A stretch of DNA of 64,000 bases. Source: JAVKSL01 sp050744225 (lineage in GTDB: Bacteria > Actinomycetota > Acidimicrobiia > Acidimicrobiales > JAJPHD01). Position 1 is the stretch's first letter, and every line of letters starts with the position of its first letter. The stretch spans positions 1-64,000 of the forward strand of contig JBOGGT010000134.1 of assembly GCA_050744225.1 (NCBI GenBank), read 5' to 3'. The translations under genes were made by a program, and so were the position numbers. The notes beneath the pieces were generated by a model that was not told the DNA's origin, did not search any database, and was given only the letters and a program-made list of their open reading frames with translations. Of the stretch, positions 15,358-23,975 are shown one piece after another.

Positions 15358-17511
15358 TCAGCCAGTCAACCCGTTCGGCGCCTGCGGGCCTGCGCCTGAC
15401 GAACTCTGGTAGATATGGTACGAATACGTACCGTATCTACCAGAGTTCGTCGGTGACGCCACCTTGACCTCGCTGAAAGTGACCCTCACGCCCGAGTTCG
15501 ACGGTCCCAGGCCCCCTCCGGTCAGTCGCAGCCTGGTGATATCGGCCGGGACGTAGGCGCCGGTGCTCCCCAAGGTGGTGGGCGGAACCACCAGGTGCTC
15601 CTCCCCGGCCGTGGCCACGGTGAACCGGTAGGTCAGGCGCTTCTGACCGGCCATCACCTGGACGCCCGTCACCGGGGGGCGCAGGACCAACCCCGCGATG
15701 CGCCCGCCGAGCGAGCGGGGCAGCGGCGCCCAGCTGGCCAGGATGGCGTAGCCCGCGGGCGGGGTCGGGACGCTCACCCACTGGTCCCAACCGGTACCGA
15801 CGCTGCGGACGACCCTGGGTGCGCCACAGCGGGGGGCAACCAGGGACAGCACCTGCCAGGCGGGGGTGGCGTTGGCCTGCGCGTAGTGGCACATCATCGC
15901 CACCCGGGTGGCCGGGGGCTCGAATGCAGGGTACTTGTCGTCCAGGGCCAGCTCCGGCTGGACCAGGATCCGCCTCGGTGCCTTCGCCGAGGCGAGGTAC
16001 TTTGCGTCGGCGCGGTCCAGAGCGGGGGTGTAAGCCTGGTAGTTCTGGAACACGGGCGGCGGGTCGTACCGGATCTGCGGGTACGCCCAGGCCACCGCCT
16101 CCTCCCACGGGTAGACCCAGGTGGTCTGCCCGTCCACCAGACTGAGCGTGGTGGGGTCCAGGTTGTAGGCCGCCTGCATCGCGGTCCGGGCGGTTTTGAT
16201 CGTCGCCGCAGTCCTGGAGCCCGAAGACACCACCGCCACCTGGTGGGCGAGGGCCTGGACCCCGCTAACCGGGCTCAGGTTGGTCCGCGGCAACCACCCT
16301 GCGGTAGCGAAGCCCGCCAGCGCCAGCACCGCCAGCCCGCCGGCCAGGGCGGCCTTCCGCCGGGAGCCGATGGCCCGCAGCCCGGCCAGTGCCATGGCGG
16401 CCACGCCGAAGTAGATGAGGGAATGAAGGTTGTGGCGGACGAAGCCCTCTTTGAAAGCGGCGGCGAGCACTGCGATGGCCAGCAAGCCAATGCCGAATTT
16501 TGCGGCCGTGGACTGCTGCCGGCGGATCTCCAGGGCTGCCACCCCCAGGACCACCAACGCCACGACGAGGGCGCGCCAGTAGCCCCCCGGCAGGGAGGTC
16601 AGCTCAAGGCCCATCCCTGCGGAGTAGCCCGCGGTGACCTGCACCGAGCTCGATACCCAGGCCGGCAGGTCGCCGAGCGGGTTGGCGGTGGCCAACCAGC
16701 CGATGACGGTTGTCAGGACGAACCCAGCCAGCACCACGCCCGCGTTGGCCAGCCGCCGCCGCGCCGAGCCGGGGCCGGTTCGGGCAGGGCCGGTTCGGGC
16801 GGGGCCGGTTCGGGCGGGGCCGGCGGGACGGAGCAGGGCGGCGATGAGGGCCAGCACCACGATCACCAGGCCGACGCTGAACTTGACCAGCAGCCCGATC
16901 CCGCCGAGGACGCCCAGAGCGCCGGCCAGCGCAGCGCTGGCCCGGTCGCCCAGCTCGGCACGAACCAGCGCCAGGCACCAGATGACCCCCAGCCCGATCA
17001 GCGGCTCGGGGGTGACGATCAGGAAGGCAGTGATCCCCGCGATCCACGCCAGGACCGCCGCCGCCGGCAGCGAGAACGACCGCCGCAGCGACCACACCAG
17101 GCTGGCCATCACCGCCACGCGCACCAGGGCCAGCCAGATGGTCGAGGCAACGACCGTCCCTGGGTACCAGGCCGCGCCGTAGGTCAGGAATCCCAACGGT
17201 CCGTAGGCGAACTGCAGCCGTGCCCCGAACGCCGCTCCGCCCGCAACCAGCCCGGCGGGAGCCGCCCCCCCGCCTGCACCGGCGAAGGCCCGGTGGGCGG
17301 CCATGGCGAGCGTTGCCTGCCAGGACTGGTCTATCCCCCCCTGTGGAAACAAGCTTGCGGTCGGCCAGGTGATCACCGCCAGCAGGACCCCGAACCCCAC
17401 CGCTGCCAGGATCGGGTGATCGTCGGTCCAGCCGACCAATCGTGTCGCAGCGGTCCCACCGCGCTGCGCTGCCTGCGAGATTGCTCGCCGGGAGAAGGCC
17501 ACGCTGGTCAT
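15358..17511 (-). CDS. Large polytopic membrane protein with extracytoplasmic C-terminal domain
   Basis: About 717 residues. The first 480 contain many hydrophobic segments (for example LAAVGFGVLLAVITWPTASL and LVIVVLALIAALL), the layout of GT-C glycosyltransferases, though no certain catalytic motif was found. The last 230 residues are soluble and beta-rich. I prefer the ATG at 17509-17511; the frame continues upstream to a TTG, but that part is translated palindrome (17582-17628). A three-copy GPART repeat (16772-16816) sits in a cytoplasmic loop, and the 3' end runs through another palindrome (15398-15451). Name and function remain open. Confidence 0.7.
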   Translation of the reverse strand: MTSVAFSRRAISQAAQRGGTAATRLVGWTDDHPILAAVGFGVLLAVITWPTASLFPQGGIDQSWQATLAMAAHRAFAGAGGGAAPAGLVAGGAAFGARLQFAYGPLGFLTYGAAWYPGTVVASTIWLALVRVAVMASLVWSLRRSFSLPAAAVLAWIAGITAFLIVTPEPLIGLGVIWCLALVRAELGDRASAALAGALGVLGGIGLLVKFSVGLVIVVLALIAALLRPAGPARTGPARTGPARTGPGSARRRLANAGVVLAGFVLTTVIGWLATANPLGDLPAWVSSSVQVTAGYSAGMGLELTSLPGGYWRALVVALVVLGVAALEIRRQQSTAAKFGIGLLAIAVLAAAFKEGFVRHNLHSLIYFGVAAMALAGLRAIGSRRKAALAGGLAVLALAGFATAGWLPRTNLSPVSGVQALAHQVAVVSSGSRTAATIKTARTAMQAAYNLDPTTLSLVDGQTTWVYPWEEAVAWAYPQIRYDPPPVFQNYQAYTPALDRADAKYLASAKAPRRILVQPELALDDKYPAFEPPATRVAMMCHYAQANATPAWQVLSLVAPRCGAPRVVRSVGTGWDQWVSVPTPPAGYAILASWAPLPRSLGGRIAGLVLRPPVTGVQVMAGQKRLTYRFTVATAGEEHLVVPPTTLGSTGAYVPADITRLRLTGGGLGPSNSGVRVTFSEVKVASPTNSGRYGTYSYHIYQSSSGAGPQAPNGLTG
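15398..15451. repeat. Palindrome, AACTCTGGTAG family, inside the 3' end of a membrane-protein gene
   Basis: Arms of 25 bp with one mismatch around a 4-base loop (AATA). The outer part, AACTCTGGTAG, is shared with the palindrome at 29839-29885. It encodes almost the same peptide (NSGRYGT..Y.IYQSS) on both strands. Confidence 0.9.
16772..16816. repeat. 15-bp tandem repeat, 3 copies
   Basis: Unit GGGCCGGTTCGGGCG with one variant base, encoding GPART three times in a loop of the membrane protein. Confidence 0.9.
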
Positions 17512-17581
17512 GTCGTGGCGCAGGCTAGGCCATCGGGGCTCCGGCGGGGGCGCAACCGGCCCGAACGGCGCCCGCCGGATC

Positions 17582-17628
17582 CAGCTGTTGCAGTTGTCCA
17601 CATTTTCGGTGGAAAACCGCAACAGCTA
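17582..17628. repeat. Palindromic element CAGCTGTTGCAGTT, copy 1
   Basis: Left arm CAGCTGTTGCAGTTGTCCAC, short loop, right arm GTGGAAAACCGCAACAGCTA. The left arm is identical to that at 63401-63420 and the whole element differs at only about 4 of 47 positions from that copy. It lies between divergent genes, so it is not a simple terminator here. Confidence 0.9.
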
Positions 17629-17684
17629 GATGACGACAGACACCCCTGGCCGATTGTCGGTGGCACCCCTGGCAGAATGGAGGG

Positions 17685-17813
17685 GTGACAGTTACCACGG
17701 GCGCGCAGATCGACGACCAGACTCAGGGAAAGGCCGGCTCGGAGCCAGACGAGGCTTACGAAGGGGATGTGCCGTTCGCCCTCCGGGTGGTACCCGCCGG
17801 GCTGGTGAGCTAG
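17685..17813 (+). CDS. Possible 42-residue leader peptide/small protein upstream of the diiron oxidase
   Basis: Frame GTG (17685) to TAG (17811-17813), reading MTVTTGAQIDDQ...YEGDVPFALRVVPAGLVS. The stop overlaps the GTG of the next gene (TAGTG), the kind of junction seen between coupled genes, and third codon positions are mostly G or C as in real genes here. There is no well-placed ribosome binding site; GGAGG lies only 1 base before the start. The alternative is that this DNA is untranslated leader, or that the oxidase starts upstream at 17630 in the other frame. The family is not recognised. Confidence 0.4.
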   Translation: MTVTTGAQIDDQTQGKAGSEPDEAYEGDVPFALRVVPAGLVS

Positions 17814-18619
17814 TGGCCCCCGCCGCCAGCCTCCCCGAACCGACGCCCCTGGCTGCCAGCCTGCCCGAAGCGATGCCGCCCGGCGAAGCGATGCCGCCCG
17901 GCGAAGCGATGCCGCCCGGCGAAGCGATGCCGCCCGGCGAAGGCGCACCCTCCGAGGAAGGGCCGCCCAAGCTGGGCCACGACGCCCTGTTCGCCGCACA
18001 GGCCGAGACGAACCAGAGCCCCCGGCTCCGCTACGGGGTCCCCGCCAGGGTGCTGTTCGGGCTGTTGGACCTGGCCTACGGCCGGCGCCGCACGCTGTCC
18101 AAGTTCAAGGTGCTGGAGCTGGTGGCGAGGGTCCCCTACCAGTCCTGGGAGCAGGTGGCCTACATCGCCATGACCCACATGAGCGGGCGAACCGACCTCG
18201 CCCGGCGGATCCACCACCGGGTGCTGGAGTCGCGGGCGCAGCAGGACAACGAGGCGTGGCACCTGCTCGTGCTGGAAGAGCTGACCGCCCAGGCGGAGGT
18301 CCGGGAGGACTGGCTCCGGTTCGACGTGTTCCCCCAGATGCTGGCCTTCGCCTACTACCAGCTGTCGTTCCTGCTCTACGTGATCCGTCCCGGCTGGAGC
18401 TACAAGCTCAACGCGGACTTCGAGGACCACGCCGAGCACGAGTACATGGCCTTTGTGGCCGAGCACCCCGAGTGGGAGGTCGAGCCCTTCGAGTCGTCCT
18501 TCGGGGACGACTACGGCAGGTTTGGGTCCCTGGCCGACCTGTTCCGCCAGATCGGCCACGACGAGCGGGTCCACAAGCAAGAAAGCCTTACCCGGCGAAC
18601 CGAAGCCCGCTTCCGGTGA
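17813..18619 (+). CDS. Alternative oxidase-like diiron protein
   Basis: Resembles alternative oxidases, membrane-associated diiron quinol oxidases that reduce oxygen to water without proton pumping. All four ligand motifs appear in order: KVLELVARVPY (first Glu), DNEAWHLL (ExxH pair), DHAEHEYMAF, and GHDERVHKQES (final ExxH). 268 residues from the GTG at 17813; a longer frame opens at 17630 but its extra part has non-protein-like composition. A four-copy MPPGEA repeat (17871-17942) precedes the conserved domain. It could serve as a terminal oxidase alongside the NDH-2 encoded at 45190. Related diiron hydroxylases are an alternative. Confidence 0.75.
   Translation: MAPAASLPEPTPLAASLPEAMPPGEAMPPGEAMPPGEAMPPGEGAPSEEGPPKLGHDALFAAQAETNQSPRLRYGVPARVLFGLLDLAYGRRRTLSKFKVLELVARVPYQSWEQVAYIAMTHMSGRTDLARRIHHRVLESRAQQDNEAWHLLVLEELTAQAEVREDWLRFDVFPQMLAFAYYQLSFLLYVIRPGWSYKLNADFEDHAEHEYMAFVAEHPEWEVEPFESSFGDDYGRFGSLADLFRQIGHDERVHKQESLTRRTEARFR
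17871..17942 (+). repeat. 18-bp tandem repeat, 4 copies
   Basis: Unit CGATGCCGCCCGGCGAAG, four exact copies, encoding AMPPGE in the N-terminal extension of the diiron oxidase. Confidence 0.95.
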
Positions 18620-18691
18620 CCGCCGGCGGTGCTTCCATCGGCGCCGCCCCGAACCCGTGCTCGGACCGCCGACGGTGCTCCCACCGGCGCC
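18618..18691. repeat. 28-bp direct repeat pair at the oxidase stop codon
   Basis: Copies at 18618-18645 and 18664-18691 (GACCGCCGGCGGTGCTTCCA and on), with 3 differences. The first copy overlaps the oxidase TGA. Confidence 0.9.
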
Positions 18692-19048
18692 AAAAAGAAT
18701 GGACGCCGGGCCTAGGCGTGCTATAAGTTGCTCTGCTGGCGGGGCGAAGGGCCATGGCGTGGATCACCAACAGGCGTGGGCAATGTCCTCGTCATCGACG
18801 CCGTGGCGGCGTGCCGAACGGTGGACCTCCAAGGGGACATAGACGTAGTACGAGAATCCACCCCTCGTCGCCCAGCGAGGTACCCCCAGGTCACGGCGGG
18901 GGAAATTGGCCTAAATAGCCGCCACGATCTGGGCGGTTCCCAGATGTGGCCGGCCTTCATACGGCGGCAGCTGGCGCGCAACGAGGCCCCGGCCCCCGCT
19001 GGATGCGGGAAACCGGGGCCTCGTTTGCGTTACTGGGCGGGGGCGGAC
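18620..19048. other. 429-bp convergent intergenic region
   Basis: Between convergent genes. Holds the 28-bp repeat pair at its left end and a hairpin at 18978-19028; no gene, tRNA or other feature was seen in the middle. Confidence 0.6.
18978..19028. terminator. Hairpin between convergent genes
   Basis: GCAACGAGGCCCCGG pairs with CCGGGGCCTCGTTTGC (one bulged T) across a 20-base loop. Placed just beyond the CWB2 gene stop and also downstream of the oxidase, so it could terminate both strands. It has no long T run. Confidence 0.6.
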
Positions 19049-21658
19049 CTAGCTGGCGGCGCCCTCCGGGTTGGAAGTGGTGTCCGGCGTACCGGTCCCC
19101 TTCACCGCTCCCTGGTCGGCGGTGCCAAGGGTGGCAGAGGCGATCTGGGCCTGGGTGGCAGCCCCGGCGGAAGTGGTGTAGTCGGTGCAGGCGACCTCAG
19201 TGGGCGTGCCTGACACCACGGTGGCGCTGCCGGCCTTGCAGGTGAGCTGGGTGCCATATTTGTTGTCGTAGAGGTCCAGGCCGGTCGCGGCGGTCAGGGA
19301 CACCGGCTCGGAGAAGGTGTACAGGCCCTCCTTGAGCGAGGTCCCGGCCCCGTTGGTGTAGGGCTTGAGCGCCGCCGCCTTGAGCTGCGGACCAGCGACC
19401 ACCCCGGAGGTGGTCGACGAGCTGGTGGAGTTGGTCACCCCGAGCTCGTTGAACGCGTTCAGCGCGGAGTTGTTGGTGGACTTCACCGCACCCTGGGCCA
19501 CCGAGGCACCCACGATCTGATTGAAGTTCGGATCGGTGTCCTCGAAGACCAGCGTGGTGGAGGTGCTCAGGGTGGCGTCCTCGGTCAGGGCCAACGTGGT
19601 CCCGTCGGACTTGATGCCCAGGAAGCCAGTCCCGATGGCCACGCTCACCGGGCCGTTGAAGGTGTAGGTGATCGAGTCCATGTTGGCACCCGAGCCCACC
19701 TTCAGGTTGAGCGCAACCGCGCTCACGTCGGGCTGGGTGTTGGCGTTCACCGTGGTGTTGGGCGAGCTGGTGGCCTCTGCCGGGTTGGGGTTCGCGCCAG
19801 CCGCATCGGTGGTCACCGTGCTGACGAGGTCGATCGCCCTGGCGATCTGGGCGGTGGTGATCGCCGTAGTCGGCGTGGCGGTGTCATCCGCGCACACCAG
19901 GGTGAAGGTAGTGGTGCCGTCCCCGCCCACGACGGTGCCCCCACTGGCGGTCCCACCGCCGGAGACCGGGCTGGTTGGAGCGCTGCAGGTCGACCCGAAA
20001 CCGTCAGTTAGGACCAAACCGAAATGGCCTGTCCCGGCGCCAGCTGCGGTGTAGGCGGCCTTGTTGAAGGTCACGTTCACCGCGGTCATCCCGGTGGTGT
20101 TGGCCGCGCCGTTGGCGGCGGCGGACACCAGGTCAGGAGCCAGGGTCACACCGGAGGTGAGGCCCGTGGTGGCCGAGGTGCCGATGGGCTCGGAGCCAGC
20201 GGGGTTGGAGCCGGAGGCAGAGGAGACAACCGCTGGGCCGGCGGTGCTGCCCGCGCCGCTGACCGTGGCCAGGGTCAAAGTAGCCGCCCCGGCGGTGGTC
20301 TGCAGGGCAGCGTCGGTGTAGAGCACGTCCACCGCGTCGGCGTTCGTGGTGTCCGCCTTGGCGGTGCCGTCGCTGTACTCGGTCACGGCTGCGTCAGCGG
20401 CGTAGACGTGGAAGCCGCCGCTGTTGATGGTGGCACCGGTCACGGACTTGCTGAACACGTACTGCACCGTGGTGCCGGGGGTGGCGCCGGTGTTGTTGCC
20501 TACCAGGGCGGTGCCGGTGATGCTGGCGGAGACCAGGGTGGGCAGCGAGGTGGGAACGGCCGGAGCGGACTTGGCGGCCACCTCGATGGCGCTGAGGACT
20601 GAGGAGCTGACCGCGGCGGAGCCACCGAAGAGATTGGCACTGGCCTCGGTGGCCGAGTTGGCCATGGCGAAGGCGGGCACCGAGCCGGCGTCGGTGATCC
20701 CGTTGGTTATCAGGGTCGGGGCCTTCTCGGCGCCGCCCAGGGGACCGCCGGAGAGGGCGTCCACCAGGTGGCCCTGGTCACCGCTGGCGATGTTGAAGCT
20801 GGTCTTGGTGAAGCCGTCGTTGGCGATCTCGTAGTTGGCGAGGGCCTCAGAGGTGGCCGAGCGGTCAGGGCCGGCCACTTGGTGAACGTTGGCAGCGGTG
20901 ATGCCAGCACCCGCGAGCTGGGTGGCGACCTGCGGGCCGACTGCGGCGCTCCCACCGACGATCACCACGTTGGTGATCCCGTCGGTGTGCATGATCGCCA
21001 GGTCCATGCTGGACAGGGTGCCCGCGGCGCCGTTGATCAGGAACAGCGGGTACGGCCCGGCGTCGGCCAGCGGCGAAGCACCCAGGGCGTCGACCAGGTT
21101 CTGGTCCACCCCGTCCGCCACGATGGCGGTCTTGTTGGCGCCGACCTTGGTGGACGCGCCGTCGATCGCATCAGCGGTGAGGAAGCGGTTGGCTCCGGCC
21201 TCGCGGACCACGTTGACTGCGCCGTTGTTGGAGAAGGTGGTGGACTCGGCCGCACTGACTGCACCGGTCCCGCCCACTATGACGACGTTCTTGGGGGCGA
21301 GGGCGGCCAGCTCGGCGGTGGTCTCCGGCGGCACGCCGGTGGCCTCGGTCAGCAGGATCGGGGCGTCGAGCACCCCTGCCAGGTAGCTGGCGGCGAGGGA
21401 GTCGGGCAGGTTGGTGCCCAGCCCGCTGGCGATGATCACCGTCGAGGTGGAACCCAACCCGCTGGGGAACGCGGCTTTGGCCACCGCGACGGCGGTGGCG
21501 AAGCGGTTCGCCCCGGCGAGGGCGGTGACGGTGAAGTTGGAGGTGGCCCCAGCGGCGCCAGCGGTACTGAGAAGGCCTGCGAGCCCCATACCGCCGGCCG
21601 TGAGCGTGGAGACCCCGCCGACCAGCAGTCGGCGGAACCAGAGCGGAGTTTTGCTCAT
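19049..21658 (-). CDS. Large secreted CWB2-repeat surface protein (S-layer candidate)
   Basis: An 869-residue exported protein. A signal peptide (LLVGGVSTLTAGGMGLAGLL...AGA) is followed by three cell-wall-binding repeats 2: ALAGANRFATAVAVAKAAF, REAGANRFLTADAIDGAS and QVAGPDRSATSEALANYE, each followed by a VVIVGG- or NLFGG-type segment. These anchor proteins non-covalently to the wall. The remaining 500 residues are Thr/Ala/Gly-rich beta-type sequence with almost no lysine, as in S-layer proteins. The ATG at 21656-21658 has AGGAG 9 bases upstream; the longer frame adds 13 residues from the leader. A hairpin follows the stop. Surface-layer function is inferred. Confidence 0.8.
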   Translation of the reverse strand: MSKTPLWFRRLLVGGVSTLTAGGMGLAGLLSTAGAAGATSNFTVTALAGANRFATAVAVAKAAFPSGLGSTSTVIIASGLGTNLPDSLAASYLAGVLDAPILLTEATGVPPETTAELAALAPKNVVIVGGTGAVSAAESTTFSNNGAVNVVREAGANRFLTADAIDGASTKVGANKTAIVADGVDQNLVDALGASPLADAGPYPLFLINGAAGTLSSMDLAIMHTDGITNVVIVGGSAAVGPQVATQLAGAGITAANVHQVAGPDRSATSEALANYEIANDGFTKTSFNIASGDQGHLVDALSGGPLGGAEKAPTLITNGITDAGSVPAFAMANSATEASANLFGGSAAVSSSVLSAIEVAAKSAPAVPTSLPTLVSASITGTALVGNNTGATPGTTVQYVFSKSVTGATINSGGFHVYAADAAVTEYSDGTAKADTTNADAVDVLYTDAALQTTAGAATLTLATVSGAGSTAGPAVVSSASGSNPAGSEPIGTSATTGLTSGVTLAPDLVSAAANGAANTTGMTAVNVTFNKAAYTAAGAGTGHFGLVLTDGFGSTCSAPTSPVSGGGTASGGTVVGGDGTTTFTLVCADDTATPTTAITTAQIARAIDLVSTVTTDAAGANPNPAEATSSPNTTVNANTQPDVSAVALNLKVGSGANMDSITYTFNGPVSVAIGTGFLGIKSDGTTLALTEDATLSTSTTLVFEDTDPNFNQIVGASVAQGAVKSTNNSALNAFNELGVTNSTSSSTTSGVVAGPQLKAAALKPYTNGAGTSLKEGLYTFSEPVSLTAATGLDLYDNKYGTQLTCKAGSATVVSGTPTEVACTDYTTSAGAATQAQIASATLGTADQGAVKGTGTPDTTSNPEGAAS

Positions 21659-21820
21659 TTTATATCTCCTGTAGTTTGGTGGATCGGTGGCTGTCAAGTG
21701 CTCGTCCTGCTGTTTCCCCCCGCCACTACAGACAGACTCAGGCTGCGGATGTCACGAACTGGCGAGGATGTGCCTGAAATGTCCTGTTTTTAGACACGCT
21801 TCAGCTGGACGCTAGCACAC

Positions 21821-23815
21821 CTAGCCGGTAGGCAGTCGGAGCCGGCCGGCGGCAGCGAGGCGATCGGCCAGCGCGCCCGGCAGCACCCACAGCGCCAGCC
21901 CGGTGCTATTGCCCTGGACCACCTCCCGAGCCCCCGGCAGTGAAGCGCTCAGGTCCGCCACCGAGCTCACCACCTCCTCCGAACACGGCCGGCCCCCGCC
22001 CGCCGAGCTGAACGGGGCGAAGGACTGGGTGGGGTCGTAGAGGCGGTAGTTGAAGTAGCTGAACCCGGCTTGGGGCGAGGGTGAGGTGGTGTCGAAGCCC
22101 ACACAGGTGGCCGTCGCGCCGAAGCCGGTGCGCAGGCTCACCAGGGTCGACGGGATCACCCCCTCCCCCGCGGCGGAGCGCGACTGGGCTGCGAGGTCGC
22201 CGAGCCCGGCGGCGGTGGACGGGATGAAAGAGGACACGGCGATTGTCGCGGCGAGGAGGAGATTACTGAACCCGAAGGCCAGCGCGACGAGGACCAGGAC
22301 CCCCGCGCCGTAGCCGGCGAGCGGCAACAGGCTGATCGAGGGGTGCGTTCCGCTTTGAAGTTGAGCCCCTGCCGCCAGGATGTTCGTGGCCTGGGGCGTC
22401 CCGTGGAGGACCCCCCCTCGCGCCGCGGCCACCGCCCCGGCGGTGATCCCCAGCGCCGCCAGCCCGCCGAGCACCGTCCAGCCGACCGCGTGCGAGGGCC
22501 TGCTCGGTCGGGCGTGCCCGCGAGCCGGGCCCCGAGCGCGCCGGCGGGCCAGGTCAACCCCGGCCAGGGCGCCAGCCACCAGGACCGGAGCGAGCACCGC
22601 CTCGTTGTAGCGGCCGTAGAGGGTGATGTCGAGGCGCCCCGCGCCGCTGGTGCCGAGGCCCACCACCGAGGTGGCACCCATGACGAGCGAGGTGACGGCG
22701 ATGAGGGCCAGGGTGGACCGGCGGGCTGCGTCACCCAGGGGCTGCGACCCTTTTGAGCGGGCGTCGGGCGCACGGGAGCCGGGGAGTCGGGCGCCATGAT
22801 CAGCCCGGCGAGGTCGGGCCAGACCCAGCACGGCACGGGCGAGGGAAGGGGCCGCCAGCACCACCAGGCCCGCGGTCACCGCCAGCAGGTAGACGAGCTG
22901 TCCTGCGGTGTTCACCCCCAGGTGTGCCAGGCCGTGCGCATTGAGCTCGTGGCCCAGGGCGGCGACCAGGCCGCCCGAGTTGCTGGAGCCGCCCCTGGTC
23001 ACGTAGCCGATCACCAGCTCCGAGACCGCCAGACCCGCCACCAGGCCGCCGGTGAGGGCCCCGAGCGTGGCGATGCTCCTGCGCCGGCTCCAGGCGTGGG
23101 CCCCCTGGGAGAGGGCCACCCAGCCCCCGACGAGGGCTACCGCCACGGTGATCGCCAGCGCGGAGGGGTGCACCATATAGACGGTGCCGCCGACGAGGCC
23201 CAGCCCGGCCCACGTCGGCGCTGCCGGGAGGCCCGCGGAGCGTTTTGCAAACGCCCGGTGAGCCAGGATGCAGGTCGCGAGGTAAGCCGGGATCAGCAGG
23301 TTCTCGGACTCCACGATATTCCCGAACAGCAGATACGATGGGTAGGCCGCCACCACGAGCGCGACGGTCGCACGGTAGGAGGGTCGGACCGCCGGTGCCA
23401 GCCTGCCGGCGAGCACGTAGGCCAACCAGGCGCTGATCGCCGCCAGGCCAGTGTTGATCGCCAGGGCACCGTGGTAGACGGTGGCGGTCACCTGCGATGC
23501 CCACCACAGGGGCATTAGCAGGAGGCTGTAGCCGGGGTAGTAGCTTCCAGCGCCGCAGACCACCGTGCAGGCCGCGGTCGCCGGCCGGGGGCCCCCCAGG
23601 GCCAGGAAGTGGGCCCCGTAGAGGTAACCGAACTCGTCCGCCTCAACGATGGGTGCGCGCATGTGGCCCGCCAGCCAGACATGGACCAGCGCCACCGCCA
23701 CGACCACGACCAGCGGCGCGGCTACCCGCTCGAAGGTGCCTGAGTCGCTGGGGTTTCGCGCGGCGGGAGCCTTTGCCGCCCGGTCGGGCCGGGGATCCAC
23801 GACCGCGTTCCTCAC
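21821..23815 (-). CDS. Polytopic membrane protein, GT-C glycosyltransferase-like
   Basis: 664 residues with about a dozen hydrophobic segments. The N-terminal membrane segment is followed by APIVEADEFGYLYGAHFLALGG, which resembles the first extracytoplasmic loop of GT-C enzymes with its acidic D/E motif. YYPGYSLLLMPLWW and a later ITLYGRYNEAVLAPV also fit that class. It starts with GTG at 23813-23815. The last 130 residues are extracytoplasmic with three cysteines. A role in transferring sugars from lipid carriers is plausible but not proven; no partner is adjacent. Confidence 0.65.
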   Translation of the reverse strand: MRNAVVDPRPDRAAKAPAARNPSDSGTFERVAAPLVVVVAVALVHVWLAGHMRAPIVEADEFGYLYGAHFLALGGPRPATAACTVVCGAGSYYPGYSLLLMPLWWASQVTATVYHGALAINTGLAAISAWLAYVLAGRLAPAVRPSYRATVALVVAAYPSYLLFGNIVESENLLIPAYLATCILAHRAFAKRSAGLPAAPTWAGLGLVGGTVYMVHPSALAITVAVALVGGWVALSQGAHAWSRRRSIATLGALTGGLVAGLAVSELVIGYVTRGGSSNSGGLVAALGHELNAHGLAHLGVNTAGQLVYLLAVTAGLVVLAAPSLARAVLGLARPRRADHGARLPGSRAPDARSKGSQPLGDAARRSTLALIAVTSLVMGATSVVGLGTSGAGRLDITLYGRYNEAVLAPVLVAGALAGVDLARRRARGPARGHARPSRPSHAVGWTVLGGLAALGITAGAVAAARGGVLHGTPQATNILAAGAQLQSGTHPSISLLPLAGYGAGVLVLVALAFGFSNLLLAATIAVSSFIPSTAAGLGDLAAQSRSAAGEGVIPSTLVSLRTGFGATATCVGFDTTSPSPQAGFSYFNYRLYDPTQSFAPFSSAGGGRPCSEEVVSSVADLSASLPGAREVVQGNSTGLALWVLPGALADRLAAAGRLRLPTG

Positions 23816-23932
23816 CCCTCCAGCTTGCCACGAACCGCCTCAGGGGCGGCAACCCCTTCGACTGGATCTCCAAGGCCCCAACTCGACCAAGATCGGGACA
23901 AGGCCAGGATCCCGATGAACGCCGAAGCACTA

Positions 23933-23952
23933 CACTTGGCGGAATCCAAGTG
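23933..23952. promoter_or_regulatory. Inverted repeat upstream of AbrB-like gene, possible operator
   Basis: CACTTGG and CCAAGTG (7-bp arms, 6-bp spacer) lie 24 bp before the start. AbrB-type antitoxins often bind such palindromes to repress themselves. Binding is inferred. Confidence 0.45.
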
Positions 23953-23975
23953 CTGCCAAGGAGGAGGAGATTTTT

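Noticed and set aside
15595..17688. Long plus-strand frame of 697 codons
   Set aside because: It lies antisense to a polytopic membrane protein with clear hydrophobic segments; its own product is Gly/Arg/Gln-rich with no motif. It is a by-product of high GC content.
18721..18981. Minus-strand frame of 86 codons in the convergent gap
   Set aside because: No motif, no ribosome binding site and atypical composition; treated as non-coding.
20768..21793. Plus-strand frame of 341 codons opposite the CWB2 protein
   Set aside because: Product is Gly/Asp/Val-rich without motifs; the minus-strand gene has a signal peptide, a ribosome binding site and wall-binding repeats.
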